Positions 49,345 through 59,693 of a stretch of 64,000 nucleotides of DNA are shown piece after piece. Numbering within the stretch: the stretch's first letter is position 1; every line of letters begins with the position of its first letter. The DNA lies in NCBI RefSeq assembly GCF_900015215.1, contig NZ_LN555523.1, positions 131,336 to 195,335 of the forward strand. Reading direction: 5' to 3'. This DNA is from Romboutsia ilealis. GTDB lineage: Bacteria > Bacillota > Clostridia > Peptostreptococcales > Peptostreptococcaceae. The notes under the pieces were generated by a model. That model was not told where the DNA came from. It saw only the letters and a program-made list of their open reading frames with translations, and did not search any database. A program made the position numbers and the translations under genes.

Positions 49345-50157
49345 ATGAAATATAATTTTAAGGGGAGTTACAAATTAGCATTTACTTTGTTATTAATAGT
49401 ATTATTATTTGTAGGATTAATTAAAAATATGTTTATAAGTAAAGATAATGATATAAGTTATTATGATAATGAAGTATATAGAAGTATAAAAACTAATACT
49501 ATAACCGAAATAATGAATAAGGTTTTAGAAAATTCAAAAAAGGATTCTGATATAAATTATGATAAGGTAGCTTATATAACTATTGATGATGGACCATCGA
49601 ACTACACTGATAAGATATTAGATATATTAGATAGAAATAATGTTAAGGCAACTTTTTTTATGATAAATAGAAACATGAATACATATAAAGATGAAGTTAT
49701 AAGGATACAACAAGAGGGGCATGGAGTTGGATTTCATAGCGTAAGTCATGATGTAGAAACATTATATAAAACACCAAAATCTACTCTTGAAGAGTTTTCT
49801 ATATGTAGGGACACATTTAAGGAAATAACAGGTGAAACATCAAATCTAATAAGAATTCCATATGGCAGTAAACCTTATACGCCAGAAGAATCATATAAAA
49901 TATTAGTTGAAAATGGATTTTTAGTATGGGATTGGAACTTGGATACAGAAGATTGGAAATCGACAACTGACAATATTGTAAGTAATGTTCTATTAAATGG
50001 AAGAAATAAAGATGATTTAGTTTTATTAATGCATGAGAAAAAGCAAACGGTTGAAGCCTTAGAGTATATTATAATGGTATTAAAGGAAAGAGGATATCAA
50101 ATACTTCCAATAACAGAAGATAAGGAAGCAATGAATTTTTGGAGCCAAAACTTATAA
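49345..50157 (+). CDS. Membrane-anchored polysaccharide deacetylase (NodB domain)
   Basis: 270 residues. One N-terminal membrane helix (about 8-28) leads to an extracytoplasmic NodB-type domain. Catalytic motifs in order: TIDDGPS near 82 (Asp pair), HSVSHD near 135 (zinc histidines), RIPYGSKP near 175, and LLMHEK near 232. It removes acetyl groups from a cell-wall or other amino-sugar polymer; peptidoglycan N-acetylglucosamine is a likely target. The start ATG follows AAGGAG by nine bases. It precedes the valS T-box leader but has no terminator I can see. Confidence 0.88.
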   Translation: MKYNFKGSYKLAFTLLLIVLLFVGLIKNMFISKDNDISYYDNEVYRSIKTNTITEIMNKVLENSKKDSDINYDKVAYITIDDGPSNYTDKILDILDRNNVKATFFMINRNMNTYKDEVIRIQQEGHGVGFHSVSHDVETLYKTPKSTLEEFSICRDTFKEITGETSNLIRIPYGSKPYTPEESYKILVENGFLVWDWNLDTEDWKSTTDNIVSNVLLNGRNKDDLVLLMHEKKQTVEALEYIIMVLKERGYQILPITEDKEAMNFWSQNL

Positions 50158-50248
50158 TAAATATATTTAAAAAGTACATATATTATCATAAGTAATTGAC
50201 AATAATAATGTTAATTAGATATAATTAAAAATAAATTAAATATAAAAC

Positions 50249-50515
50249 TGTGATGAAGAGGAGTATGTAAATACTGCTAAAAGAGAGGAAAGTTCATAGG
50301 CTGAAAGATTTTCCAAGTATAGATTTACAGAAGGTAGCTTCGGAGTTTCTAGGCTGAAATAATAGTAAGTTTAGACGGTGAGAATCGATAAAATCTATTG
50401 AGAGTCATGATTTTATTATTTATTTATACAGTAAATATATAAACATGGAATTAAGGTGGTAACGCGAGCTTTTCGTCCTTATTTATGGGATGAAGGGCTC
50501 TTTTTTATGCTCAAT
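50249..50515 (+). promoter_or_regulatory. T-box riboswitch (valine) in the valS leader
   Basis: The leader opens GATGAAGAGGAGTA, the stem I base and AGTA loop-E element. It has the AGAGAGGAAAG run, and on the 3' side of stem I shows GAAGGTAGC, in which GTA (50334-50336), a valine codon, is the likely specifier. The T-box itself reads AAGGTGGTAACGCGAGC at 50453-50469; its TGGT would pair with the ACCA end of tRNA-Val. A terminator stem GAGC...GGGCTC with TTTTTT follows (50466-50507). Uncharged tRNA-Val should permit read-through into valS. Confidence 0.9.
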
Positions 50516-50591
50516 ATATTTGAGTAAAATAGATTTCACTAATAAATATGAAACAAAGTAATTTATTACATAAAACTAAGGAGGAAATGAA

Positions 50592-53255
50592 ATGGAAAAT
50601 ACTAATTTACCAAAAACGTATAATCCAAAAGACTTTGAATCAAGATTATATTCAAAGTGGGTTGAAGATGGTTTATTTAAATCTAAGCCAAACCCAAATA
50701 AGAAGCCATTTACAATAATGCTTCCACCGCCAAATATAACAGGACAATTACATATGGGACATGCTCTTGACCATACTTTACAAGATATACTTGTAAGATG
50801 GAAGAGAATGGATGGATATGAAACATTATGGCAACCAGGAACTGACCATGCTTCTATAGCAACAGAAGTTAAGGTTGTTGAAAGAATAAAAGAGCAAGAA
50901 GGAAAAACAAAGTACGAATTAGGAAGAGAAGAATTCTTAAAGAGAGCTATGGACTGGAGAAATGAATTTGGTAGAAAAATAGTAGACCAAATGAAACAGT
51001 TAGGAGATTCTTGTGACTGGGATAGAGAAAGATTTACAATGGACGAAGGATGTAACGAAGCTGTTACTGAGTTCTTTGTGAAACTTTATGAAAAAGGTCA
51101 AATATACAGAGGAAACAGAATAATAAACTGGTGTCCAGATTGTAAAACAACTTTATCAGACGCTGAAGTTGAGCATGAAGAGCATGATGGAAAGTTCTAT
51201 CACATAAAATACCCAATAGCAGGTAGTGATGAATTCTTAGAAATAGCTACAACTAGACCTGAAACAATGTTAGGAGATACTGGTATAGCTGTAAATCCAG
51301 AAGATGAAAGATACAAGCACTTAGTAGGTAAGCATGCAATACTTCCGTTAATAGGAAGAGAACTTATAATAGTTGCTGATGATTATGTAGATTTAGAGTT
51401 TGGTACAGGAGCAGTTAAAATGACTCCAGCTCATGACCCTAACGACTTTGAAGTAGGTCAAAGACATAATCTTGAAAAGATAAATGTAATGAACGAAGAT
51501 GGAACAATGAATAAGTTAGCTGGTAAGTACGAAGGTATGGATAGATATGAGTGCAGAAAGCAACTTATAGCTGACTTAGATGAAGCAGGATACTTAATAG
51601 CTATAAAAGACCACAACCATAATGTAGGTTCTTGTTATAGATGTAAAACTGTTGTTGAGCCAAGATTATCAGATCAATGGTTCGTTAAGATGGATGAATT
51701 AGCTAAACCAGCTTTAGAAATACTTAGAAATAAGGATTTACAATTCGTACCTGATAAATTTGATAAAACTTATACTCAATGGTTAGAAAACATAAGAGAT
51801 TGGTGCATATCAAGACAATTATGGTGGGGTCACCAAATACCTGCTTACTACTGTCAAGAATGTGGTGAAGTAGTGGTTGCTAAAGAAATGCCAAAAGAAT
51901 GTAAGTGTGGACATACTCACTTCAAGCAAGATGAAGATGTACTTGATACATGGTTCTCTTCTGCATTATGGCCTTTCTCAACATTAGGATGGCCACATAA
52001 TACAGAAGAATTAAATTACTACTATCCAACAAGTGTACTTGTTACTGGATATGATATAATCTTCTTCTGGGTAGTAAGAATGGCATTTGCAGGAATGTTC
52101 TGTATGGGAGAAACTCCATTTAAGCATGTATTAATACATGGACTTGTTAGAGACTCTGAAGGTAGAAAGATGAGTAAATCTTTAGGAAATGGTATAGATC
52201 CATTAGAAGTAATAGACCAATACGGAGCTGATGCATTAAGATTCATGTTAGCTACAGGAAACTCACCAGGAAATGATATGAGATTCTACATGGAAAGAGT
52301 TGAAGCTGCTAGAAACTTTGCAAATAAATTATGGAATGCATCAAGATTTGTATTCATGAATATAGATGAAGAGATAATGAATGGTGTAACTAGAGAATCA
52401 GTTGAAAGCTCTATGACTTTAGCTGATAAGTGGATAATATCAAGAGCAAACAATGTTGTTAAAGAAGTTACAGATAACATGGATAAGTTTGACCTTGGAA
52501 TAGCGGCTCAAAAGATATATGACTTTGCATGGTCTGAGTACTGTGACTGGTATATAGAAATAGTTAAGCCAAGATTATACTCTGATGATAAAGCTGCTAA
52601 GCAAACTGCTTTATATACATTAACATATGTATTAGAAAAGATATTAAAACTTCTTCACCCATATATGCCATTTATAACAGAAGAAATATACACTCACCTT
52701 CCAACTGTAGAAGGAAGCATAGTTATAGCACAGTTCCCTCATTACACTGAAGCTGATAATATGGCTAAGGAAGAAGAAATGATGAACTTAACAATGGATG
52801 GTATAAGAAATATAAGAAACGTAAGAGCTGAAATGAACGTACCACCATCAAAGAAAGCTAAGGTTATAATAGTTCCTACAGCTGAAAAGAAAGAAGCTAT
52901 GGAAGCAGGTAAGGATTACTTTGTAACATTAGCATCTGCATCAGTTGTTGAAATAGTTGAAAATGAAAATAATATACCTGAAGATGCAGTAAGTGTTGTT
53001 ATAGAAGGAGTTAAGATATTCATACCACTAGATGAATTAGTAGACTTCTCTAAAGAATTAGACAGATTAAATAAAGAAAAAACTAAATTAGAAGGTGAAA
53101 TAAAGAGAGTTAACGGAAAACTTTCTAACCAAGGTTTCTTAGCTAAGGCTCCAGAGAGCTTAGTTAATGAAGAAAAAGCTAAAAAAGCTAAATTTGAAGA
53201 AATGATGAACTCAGTTCTTGAAAGAATAACGAATATAGAATCTAAAATGAAATAA
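50592..53255 (+). CDS. valS: Valyl-tRNA synthetase
   Basis: Class I synthetase that charges tRNA-Val. 887 residues, a normal length. HIGH motif as [15 protein letters not shown] near residue 43, the editing (CP1) domain near 190-330 with [11 protein letters not shown], a pair of zinc-type cysteine clusters, KMSKS as [11 protein letters not shown] near 525, the anticodon-binding helical domain, and the C-terminal coiled coil typical of ValS (from about 820). The start follows AAGGAGG. Regulated by the T-box leader upstream. Confidence 0.97.
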   Translation: MENTNLPKTYNPKDFESRLYSKWVEDGLFKSKPNPNKKPFTIMLPPPNITGQLHMGHALDHTLQDILVRWKRMDGYETLWQPGTDHASIATEVKVVERIKEQEGKTKYELGREEFLKRAMDWRNEFGRKIVDQMKQLGDSCDWDRERFTMDEGCNEAVTEFFVKLYEKGQIYRGNRIINWCPDCKTTLSDAEVEHEEHDGKFYHIKYPIAGSDEFLEIATTRPETMLGDTGIAVNPEDERYKHLVGKHAILPLIGRELIIVADDYVDLEFGTGAVKMTPAHDPNDFEVGQRHNLEKINVMNEDGTMNKLAGKYEGMDRYECRKQLIADLDEAGYLIAIKDHNHNVGSCYRCKTVVEPRLSDQWFVKMDELAKPALEILRNKDLQFVPDKFDKTYTQWLENIRDWCISRQLWWGHQIPAYYCQECGEVVVAKEMPKECKCGHTHFKQDEDVLDTWFSSALWPFSTLGWPHNTEELNYYYPTSVLVTGYDIIFFWVVRMAFAGMFCMGETPFKHVLIHGLVRDSEGRKMSKSLGNGIDPLEVIDQYGADALRFMLATGNSPGNDMRFYMERVEAARNFANKLWNASRFVFMNIDEEIMNGVTRESVESSMTLADKWIISRANNVVKEVTDNMDKFDLGIAAQKIYDFAWSEYCDWYIEIVKPRLYSDDKAAKQTALYTLTYVLEKILKLLHPYMPFITEEIYTHLPTVEGSIVIAQFPHYTEADNMAKEEEMMNLTMDGIRNIRNVRAEMNVPPSKKAKVIIVPTAEKKEAMEAGKDYFVTLASASVVEIVENENNIPEDAVSVVIEGVKIFIPLDELVDFSKELDRLNKEKTKLEGEIKRVNGKLSNQGFLAKAPESLVNEEKAKKAKFEEMMNSVLERITNIESKMK

Positions 53256-53273
53256 TTTAGATTAAAAACATAT

Positions 53274-53324
53274 AAATCCTTAGCTAAAGTATAATAAATA
53301 TATCTTAGCTAGGGATTTTTTTAG
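53274..53324 (+). terminator. valS terminator
   Basis: AATCCTTAGCTAAG-type arm pairing with CTTAGCTAGGGATT, followed by TTTTTTT; element B-like sequence starts at its end. Confidence 0.8.
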
Positions 53325-53445
53325 GCTCATGGATACTATAATACTTTAAAAGATAAAGATAAATTACGAATTTAAATCATATCGATAAACTGATTTTGAT
53401 TGTAAAAAAGAGTTTGAGTAACGGACTAAGCCGTTAGCAAAAATA
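53323..53445 (+). repeat. Element B, degenerate copy behind the valS terminator
   Basis: Shares TACTTTAAAAGATA and the AAAAAAGAG...GAGTAACGGA...CCGTTAGC stretch with the copy at 25394. It then breaks off, lacking the GTTGGCGA hairpin and the GCGAAGCGAATTTT end. The remaining ~100 bases to the next gene are AT-rich. Confidence 0.5.
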
Positions 53446-53553
53446 GAAATTCTAATAAAAGAATATAAAAAATAAAAATTTATGTACACATTGGCATTAT
53501 ACTAGGGTATATAATATTGTATATAAATAATTAAAACTATTAGGAGGGATATA

Positions 53554-54201
53554 TTGCGGTATATAAAAAAAGAGACATTAAAAAGTATTTTATTAATAAT
53601 TATAGGAGCAAGCATCTTATCATTTGGAAGCTATAATTTTAACTATCAAAATAATGTTACTGAAGGTGGAGTACTAGGATTATTATTATTAATGCAACAT
53701 GTTTTTAATATATCTCCATCAATAACAAGTGTAATAATAGATTTTTCATTATTTGCTATTGGAACAAAATTTTTTGGAAAGAGATTTTTATTATATTCTG
53801 TTTTATCTACTATAACATTCTCAACTACTTACAAAATATGGGAAAGTGTAGGTTTTTTAATTCCTAGTTTTACAAATAACATGTTAATAGCAAGTATATT
53901 AGCAGGTATAGGTGTAGGAGTAGGTGTTGGACTTGTAGTTAGAGGGGGAGGAGCATCTGGAGGAGATGATGTAATAGCTCTTTTAGGTAATAAACTTCTT
54001 AAACTAAAAGTTAACCATGTTTACTTAGTAACTGATGCAATAGTTCTTTTAATGTCATTAGTTTACTTAGATATAAAACAAGTATTTTTCTCAATAATAG
54101 CAGTTACAATAAGTGGAAAAATTATAAGTATAATTTATAAAGATGATGAAGACAATAAAGATAATATAGAAGAAATAGATGATGTAATTATATATGAATA
54201 A
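53554..54201 (+). CDS. YitT family membrane protein (short form)
   Basis: 215 residues, about six membrane helices. YitT features: GASILSFGSYNF at the first helix, NVTEGGVLGLLLL, and the glycine-rich VVRGGGASGGDDVIALLGNK. Full-length family members add a C-terminal DUF2179 domain; here the protein ends in a short acidic tail instead. Function unknown, possibly transport. TTG start with a strong AGGAGGGATAT site. Monocistronic. Confidence 0.85.
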   Translation: MRYIKKETLKSILLIIIGASILSFGSYNFNYQNNVTEGGVLGLLLLMQHVFNISPSITSVIIDFSLFAIGTKFFGKRFLLYSVLSTITFSTTYKIWESVGFLIPSFTNNMLIASILAGIGVGVGVGLVVRGGGASGGDDVIALLGNKLLKLKVNHVYLVTDAIVLLMSLVYLDIKQVFFSIIAVTISGKIISIIYKDDEDNKDNIEEIDDVIIYE

Positions 54202-54202
54202 T

Positions 54203-54236
54203 AAAAAGCTATGAGTTTATGCTCATAGCTTTATGT
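54203..54236 (+). terminator. Terminator after the YitT-like gene
   Basis: AAAGCTATGAG/CTCATAGCTTT stem (54205-54232). Confidence 0.8.
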
Positions 54237-54337
54237 ATAAATAAAGGAAGAGAAGAATAATTAATAATTAAAATGCTTAAATTTATTATTATATAATAAG
54301 TTAATAGTATTAAATTATTAAAAATAGGAGGAGTAAA

Positions 54338-54961
54338 ATGGCAGGAAATTTATTTGGAAAAATGGCAGCAGATACATTAGGATTATCAGATATAGGAAAA
54401 ATAATATCACCTAAGGATTTTGATAAAGTTGATGGTGATGATTACATAATGAATGAAGATGGGGAGAAAATCTATTTCGTAATAAAATCAAAATCAGATG
54501 AGTATGTATTCACAAATAGAGGCTTATTACATGTAGATGGGACTAGTGCAGTAAGTAAAAAAAGAGTAGTAAAGAGACATGACTTTTACTATGAAAAAGT
54601 ACATTCAGTAACATTAGAAACAGCAGGTACGATAGATCTAGATATAGAAATAAAATTTAGCTTTGGAAACAATTCATTTAGTATAGACGTTGATAAAAAG
54701 CAACTAGAACAGTTAAAAGATTTATACAAAGCATTAGTTGAGATAGGAAGAATACAAGGAAAAAATAGTACATCTATTGAAGATGGTATGAACGGCCTTA
54801 AGATGGCTAATGAAGCAATATCAAGAAGTTCACTACAAGGAAATGCATCAGAAATAGTAAAGGAGTTAACGAATTTTAACTTTAATTGGATGCAGAATAT
54901 AAGAAATGAATACAACAACAAAGATTTTGGATATGTTTTTGAAAAATATATAAATAACTAA
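54338..54961 (+). CDS. Bacterial PH-domain protein (YvbH-like)
   Basis: 207 residues, no signal or membrane segment. The N-terminal ~140 residues look like a bacterial PH domain: EKIYFVIKSKSDEYVFTNRGLLHVDG, then a basic KKRVVKRHDFYYEKVHSVTLETAGTIDLDIEIKFSF. The remaining helical ~65 residues resemble the YvbH oligomerisation region. Its role is unknown in the family. The start follows AGGAGGAG. The next small gene lies 45 bases downstream and may be co-transcribed. Confidence 0.7.
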   Translation: MAGNLFGKMAADTLGLSDIGKIISPKDFDKVDGDDYIMNEDGEKIYFVIKSKSDEYVFTNRGLLHVDGTSAVSKKRVVKRHDFYYEKVHSVTLETAGTIDLDIEIKFSFGNNSFSIDVDKKQLEQLKDLYKALVEIGRIQGKNSTSIEDGMNGLKMANEAISRSSLQGNASEIVKELTNFNFNWMQNIRNEYNNKDFGYVFEKYINN

Positions 54962-55006
54962 TTAATATATAAAGTACGATTCAAATAAAATTTTAGAGGT
55001 AACTAT

Positions 55007-55342
55007 ATGGCAAATCATGAATTTGGAATTATGCAAAATCAACCTATGAATAAAGAACGATTTGGTGAATATGAACCCAATAAATATGATTGTATTGTAG
55101 TTGATGACAACTTTATTGACCCGATTTTAATAGATTTACAAAAGGTAGATTGTTATTGGCATACTCTTCAAAATCCAGCTAAAGGTCTTGCATATTATGG
55201 TATTACACTTATACCACCTGAATCAATGGATATATTAATAAAAGCTTTATTATTACAAGATAAATTAGAATATACAGATTTGATTTCTTTAGTTAATCAA
55301 GCAAAAGAAGAAAATAAATATATAATTCATTTTGGAATATAA
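55007..55342 (+). CDS. Conserved hypothetical protein, 111 aa
   Basis: I do not recognise a characterised family. Soluble; an N-terminal HEFGIMQNQP segment, a beta-rich YDCIVVDDNFIDPIL, a W-H containing CYWHTLQNPAKGLAYYGITLIPPES in the middle, then helices and a short YIIHFGI end. Such short proteins occur widely in Firmicutes without assigned function. The ATG follows AGAGGTAAC. It shares a terminator region with the convergent YczE-like gene. Confidence 0.7.
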   Translation: MANHEFGIMQNQPMNKERFGEYEPNKYDCIVVDDNFIDPILIDLQKVDCYWHTLQNPAKGLAYYGITLIPPESMDILIKALLLQDKLEYTDLISLVNQAKEENKYIIHFGI

Positions 55343-55410
55343 ATTATAATATGTATTTGAATGGTAAATAGGTATTTTATTATTAAAATCCATAAATATG
55401 TTATTAACTG

Positions 55411-55463
55411 AAAATAGCAATTACATTAGACGAAAATTTTCTAATGTAATTGCTATTTTTATA
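55411..55463. terminator. Bidirectional terminator between convergent genes
   Basis: A ~20-bp stem AAAATAGCAATTACATTAGA / TCTAATGTAATTGCTATTTT (55411-55459) with T-runs in both directions. Confidence 0.88.
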
Positions 55464-55489
55464 TAAGAATTAACAGAAATATACATTAT

Positions 55490-56143
55490 TTATGCAGTAG
55501 TTACTTCTGTTTTTTGAGATAATTTACAAAATACATAATTACATGGTTTTTGTAAATATTGAATCATAGGCCCTATTGCTAAAATAATTATAATTGTACC
55601 AATTCCAATAGTACCCCCTAAAATAAATCCAAGTACAAGTCCGATTGATTCAGATGTAATCTTAGACATCATTAAAGACAAGTTAAGCTTAGACTTTATT
55701 GCTAACATAAAGTAATCAAGTGGAGTATTAGGTAGTTTAGATACTAAATATATAGATATACCTATACTTATTATAGGTAAAGCTAAAATAAATACAGCAA
55801 ACTTCATTAAAGTCTCTGTTATAATGATATCACCTAAAAATAACATCCAGAAATCTATAAATAATCCTAAAAATATAGAAGTTATCATAGTTGCAATATT
55901 AGGAAATTCTTTTCTAATTATTCCGCCTATAATTATTTGTATAAATGCTACAATATTCATGCATAGTCCAATTGATAAACCAGTCTTCTCACTTAATCCA
56001 ATATTTACAGCATCCCAAGGTCCATTTCCAAAGTTAGAAATAGCTATAATAGATATACCAAGAGCCATAATAAGAAGTCCAACTAAGAAAAATACTATTC
56101 TAAGTTTTAAATTAGTTTTGTCAAATTTTAAAGTACTTTCCAT
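55490..56143 (-). CDS. YczE/YyaS-type membrane protein
   Basis: 217 residues with about five membrane helices. Characteristic segments are FFLVGLLIMALGISIIAISNFGNGPWDAVNIGLSEKTG and the later NTPLDYFMLAIKSK. It belongs to COG2364 (YczE), distinct from but loosely related to YitT; YczE influences antibiotic synthesis in Bacillus, otherwise function unknown. I set the start at ATG 56143 on the minus strand behind GGGAGGA; an upstream in-frame start would leave this site inside the gene. Confidence 0.82.
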   Translation of the reverse strand: MESTLKFDKTNLKLRIVFFLVGLLIMALGISIIAISNFGNGPWDAVNIGLSEKTGLSIGLCMNIVAFIQIIIGGIIRKEFPNIATMITSIFLGLFIDFWMLFLGDIIITETLMKFAVFILALPIISIGISIYLVSKLPNTPLDYFMLAIKSKLNLSLMMSKITSESIGLVLGFILGGTIGIGTIIIILAIGPMIQYLQKPCNYVFCKLSQKTEVTTA

Positions 56144-56293
56144 TAAATCCTCCCAATAAAATATATTTATTATATACATTATACATTTTTATACACCAAA
56201 TGCAAAACTTATAAAAATATATTATAATAAAATATATGGAAAATTTCTAAATTATACAATACATTATCTGAATAAAATACTTAAGGGGGAAAA

Positions 56294-57604
56294 ATGGATT
56301 ATCAAGAATCATTAAAATACATAGAAGAAAGTCATAAATTTGGAATTAGGCTAGGTTTAGATAATATGTCTAAATTATTGGAACTTTTAGGAAATCCGCA
56401 AGATAAATTAAATATAATTCATGTTGCAGGAACTAATGGAAAGGGATCAACATGTTCATTTATAACTAGCATATTAAAAGAAGCTGGATATAAAGTAGGA
56501 TTATATACATCTCCATATTTGGAAACTTTTACAGAAAGAATAAGAATAAATGGCGAAAATATACCAAAAGAAGATGTGGCTAGAATAGTTACATTGATAA
56601 AAGAAAAAATAGAACAAATGGTATCAGAAGGGTATAGTTATCCAACTGAATTTGAAATAGTAACTACAATGGCATTTTATTATTATTATGAACAAGGCGT
56701 TGATTTTGTAGCCCTTGAAGTCGGACTAGGTGGTAGATATGATGCTACAAACATAATAAAAAAATCAGATTTAAGTGTCATAACATCAATAAGCTTAGAC
56801 CATGTAGGCATATTAGGAGATACAGTTGCTAAAATTGCCTATGAAAAGGGTGGAATAATAAAGGAAAACGGAGTAGTTGTAGTTTATGATCAAAGTGATG
56901 AAGCTAAGAATGTAATAAAAGACATCTGCAAAGAAAAGAGTGCAAAATACATAGAAGTAAAATTTGATGATATAAATATAAAGCAATCTGACATAAATTC
57001 TCAAGTGTATGACTGCACAATAATAGGAGAAAGATACGAAGATTTAGAAATCAAATTAATAGGAGAGCATCAAGTAAATAATTCGATACTAGCGTTAAGT
57101 GCAATTGAGATTTTAAAACAATTAAAACACTTAAACATAAATGAAGATGATATAAGGCGTGGACTTATAAATACAAGATGGCCAGGTAGAATAGAAAAAA
57201 TACTGGATATACCTACATTTATAATAGATGGAGCGCACAATGAAGATGGAGCCAGATCTTTAGCTAAAGCAATAGATAAAAACTTTAAAGGTAAAAAAGC
57301 TACTCTTTTAATAGGAATGTTAGAAGATAAAGATATAGATGGTGTTTTAGAAATACTTATGCCTTATTTTGATAAGGTAATAACAACTACGCCAGATAAT
57401 GATAGAGCAATAAACAGTGAGATTTTAAAGGAAAAAATATCTAAGTATATAGATAATGTTATATCTAAAGAAAATATAGAGGATGCAGTAAACTATACTT
57501 TAAAAAATGCAAAAGAAGATGATATTATTATAAGTGCAGGATCTTTATATATGATTGGAACAGTTAGAACCCTATTAAATGATAGAATAATGTTAAATTA
57601 CTAA
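56294..57604 (+). CDS. folC: Folylpolyglutamate / dihydrofolate synthase
   Basis: 436 residues of the Mur-ligase fold that add glutamates to folates (and usually glutamate to dihydropteroate). The P-loop is GTNGKGSTCSF near 46, followed by GLYTSPYLETFTERIRING, EVGLGGRYDATNII, SLDHVGILGDTVAKIAYEKGGI (with the carbamylated-lysine region), GEHQVNNSILALSAIE and TRWPGRIEK...IDGAHNEDGA. The start follows AAGGGGGAAA. Monocistronic with terminator. Confidence 0.95.
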   Translation: MDYQESLKYIEESHKFGIRLGLDNMSKLLELLGNPQDKLNIIHVAGTNGKGSTCSFITSILKEAGYKVGLYTSPYLETFTERIRINGENIPKEDVARIVTLIKEKIEQMVSEGYSYPTEFEIVTTMAFYYYYEQGVDFVALEVGLGGRYDATNIIKKSDLSVITSISLDHVGILGDTVAKIAYEKGGIIKENGVVVVYDQSDEAKNVIKDICKEKSAKYIEVKFDDINIKQSDINSQVYDCTIIGERYEDLEIKLIGEHQVNNSILALSAIEILKQLKHLNINEDDIRRGLINTRWPGRIEKILDIPTFIIDGAHNEDGARSLAKAIDKNFKGKKATLLIGMLEDKDIDGVLEILMPYFDKVITTTPDNDRAINSEILKEKISKYIDNVISKENIEDAVNYTLKNAKEDDIIISAGSLYMIGTVRTLLNDRIMLNY

Positions 57605-57608
57605 AATA

Positions 57609-57639
57609 TAAAAGGTGGTATTAACCACCTTTTTTTATT
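57609..57639 (+). terminator. folC terminator
   Basis: AAAGGTGGT/ACCACCTTT stem (57611-57632) with a T-run. Confidence 0.9.
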
Positions 57640-57653
57640 TTAAATATTAGTAT

Positions 57654-57902
57654 TTATTTTAGGTTTTCGTTGATAGCTTTAGATAATTGATCCGGGCAAG
57701 ATGTAACTTTTCCGCCACATGGTATATTAGCTAATTTATTAGCAACATCATGTGCATTTTGACCAATTACTAAACTTTTAAGTCCTAAAAGGTTACCAGG
57801 ACATCCTCCTGTAAAATCGATACTAGTTATGATATTATTATCATCAACCTCGAAAGATATTTCTCTACAGCAAACACCACTAGGTTTAAATGTGATTTTC
57901 AT
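57654..57902 (-). CDS. TSCPD domain protein (TIGR03905 type)
   Basis: An 82-residue protein equivalent to the small TSCPD domain found at the C-terminus of some ribonucleotide reductases. The landmarks are PSGVCCREI near the start, FTGGCPGNLLGL, PCGGKVTSCPDQLS with the name motif, and no further domain. The four conserved cysteines suggest metal binding. Stand-alone copies are common in Clostridia; function unknown. The minus-strand ATG follows TAGGAGTTTATT. Confidence 0.88.
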   Translation of the reverse strand: MKITFKPSGVCCREISFEVDDNNIITSIDFTGGCPGNLLGLKSLVIGQNAHDVANKLANIPCGGKVTSCPDQLSKAINENLK

Positions 57903-58024
57903 AAAATAAACTCCTAATTATAATAATATAGTTAACATAATGATACACAAAAGAAAGGTATAATACAAGCACTATATGCAATATATTTCTATAGTATATA
58001 TATTATAGGAGGGAGGGTGATTAC

Positions 58025-58891
58025 TTGAAGGTATATGTTTCTAATTATCTATCAAGAAGTATTAGTATACTAGATTACTCAACTTTGGAATTTGAAAGAG
58101 ATATAAAGCTAGATGAAAATATATATCCACATAACTTTTGTATAGATAAAGAACAACAATTAGCATATATACCAAGCTCATTAGATGGAGAGTTATACGT
58201 GATTGATTTATCAATAGGAAAAGTTATAGATGATATATCTATTGGAGGAAAATTAGCCAATATAGCATTGTGCAATGGAGAATTATTTATATCAAATGAA
58301 GATTCAAATAGCATTTATGTATTAGACGTAAAAACATTAAATCCTATAGGAGTAATTGGTGTAGATAATATGCCACATGGATCTGATATAGATTGTATTA
58401 ATAATAAATTGTATGTAGCTTGTATAAATTCGATAATTTGTATAGATACATACAATAAAAGTATATGTAAAAAAATTGAGACAGATTTTAAAGCATGGCA
58501 TGTGAAATTAGATAGAAATAGAAAAGAAATATATACATCAACGCTAGATGGAAAAGTTGTAGTAATAGATGAAGAAAGCTTAAAAATAACAAAGATAATA
58601 GACAAATTTTTGTTACCAGTTCAAATTTGTTTTAATTATGATGCTAAAAAAATATATATAGCGGATATGGGCCATAAGAAAGTAATAATATTAGATTATG
58701 ACACTGGTGAAATATTAGACTATATAGATATAAATGGAGATCCCCAAGGACTTTATATATCAAATGATTATAAATTATTATTTATATCGGACACTAAAAA
58801 TAATTTAATAAAAATATATAAAACATCAGATAATACATTAATAAAAAATATAAAAGTAGGAAAAGAGCCTACAACAATACTTTGTGTGTAG
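58025..58891 (+). CDS. YVTN-type beta-propeller protein
   Basis: 288 residues made of about seven ~40-residue repeats of the pattern (N/K)xxYVxxxxxxxIxVIDxxxxxIxxxIxxGxxPxxI, i.e. a YVTN/NHL-like propeller. Examples are YVSNYLSRSISILDY, AYIPSSLDGELYVIDLS, LFISNEDSNSIYVLDVK and KIYIADMGHKKVIILDYD. It has no signal peptide, so it is probably cytoplasmic. The ligand is unknown. TTG start behind AGGAGGGAGGGTG. A short hairpin (AGCCTACA/TGTAGGCT, 58867-58895) covers its 3' end and the convergent gene's end. Confidence 0.82.
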   Translation: MKVYVSNYLSRSISILDYSTLEFERDIKLDENIYPHNFCIDKEQQLAYIPSSLDGELYVIDLSIGKVIDDISIGGKLANIALCNGELFISNEDSNSIYVLDVKTLNPIGVIGVDNMPHGSDIDCINNKLYVACINSIICIDTYNKSICKKIETDFKAWHVKLDRNRKEIYTSTLDGKVVVIDEESLKITKIIDKFLLPVQICFNYDAKKIYIADMGHKKVIILDYDTGEILDYIDINGDPQGLYISNDYKLLFISDTKNNLIKIYKTSDNTLIKNIKVGKEPTTILCV

Positions 58892-58893
58892 GC

Positions 58894-59430
58894 TTAGTGA
58901 TTTTCTTTTATTAATAAGTCTATAATTTCTGCATACATATAAGATGCATTCTTTTTCCAATTATTACAGATTTGTTGAGCTTGTTTCTCTGAAGAAACAT
59001 TTAAGTTTAAATCTATTAAGCTAGATTGATTTTCTATGACTCTTAAATTAACAATAAATTCATTGTTATTTTGTTGAATAAAACTTGATTTTACTTCAGT
59101 ATCAGATAGTAAACTTTGTTTATTAAGAGTAATATAATCATCTATTTTCTTAGTAACATCTTCTGGAATTCTAGATAAAAAGTATTCTAAAATCTCAAGT
59201 CCTTTTTGAGTAAGAGAATAATATTCTCTATCAGATTCTTTATATGTAGTTAAAAATTTAGATTCCATAAGCTGAGATAAAAACTGTTGAAGAGAAAAAT
59301 AATTCATCATTTCAGTTTCTAGAACAACTTGCGTTATTTGAGAATTAGTTAAATCCATATTAATTTTATCTAAAATATATAAAATTAAAAGCTTATGAGA
59401 AGCTAATTCTTCAGATGAGTTTTCAAACAT
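58894..59430 (-). CDS. DUF4364 family winged-helix-like protein
   Basis: 178 residues. The N-terminal ~90 residues have the DUF4364 pattern (KLLILYILDKINMDLTNSQITQVVLE and YYSLTQKGLEILEYFLSRIP), which reads like a PadR/winged-helix DNA-binding fold. The C-terminal part is a beta-rich ~70-residue domain (VNLRVIENQSSLIDLNLNVSSE) then a helix. It is found mainly in Clostridia and is presumed to be a transcriptional regulator; targets unknown. The start follows GGAGGATGAT. Confidence 0.85.
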   Translation of the reverse strand: MFENSSEELASHKLLILYILDKINMDLTNSQITQVVLETEMMNYFSLQQFLSQLMESKFLTTYKESDREYYSLTQKGLEILEYFLSRIPEDVTKKIDDYITLNKQSLLSDTEVKSSFIQQNNNEFIVNLRVIENQSSLIDLNLNVSSEKQAQQICNNWKKNASYMYAEIIDLLIKENH

Positions 59431-59640
59431 AATATCATCCTCCGTAAACTATTTCTATATAATATATTAAACTAAAATATGTAAAAATAAAAGTAGAATT
59501 TATATATTATTATTATAAGTATATTTTATATATTAATTATTCTAAGCAATTAATTTAATTATTTATTTTTATAAAATATTTTATATAAAATTTTATCAGA
59601 TAACACTTAAAATAAGTGAAATTTTATTTATTTTGGAAAT

Positions 59641-59670
59641 AAAAAGGCTACCAATTGGTAGCCTTTTTTA
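59641..59670. terminator. SASP gene terminator
   Basis: AAAAAGGCTACC/GGTAGCCTTTTT is a perfect palindrome; on the minus strand it lies directly after the SASP gene. The rest of the gap 59431-59693 is AT-rich with no gene seen. Confidence 0.88.
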
Positions 59671-59693
59671 CTTGAGTGTCAAAATCTACTATA

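Noticed and set aside
54589..54921. 110-codon minus-strand frame over the PH-domain gene
   Set aside because: Antisense shadow with no ribosome-binding site; the plus-strand gene has AGGAGGAG and a sensible protein.
55824..56159. 111-codon plus-strand frame over the YczE-like gene
   Set aside because: Antisense of membrane helices; it lacks a ribosome-binding site and resembles no protein family.
58867..58895. Terminator at the end of the propeller gene
   Set aside because: AGCCTACA/TGTAGGCT is a genuine hairpin, but it lies mostly inside the coding region and lacks a T-run, so I mention it only in the gene entry.
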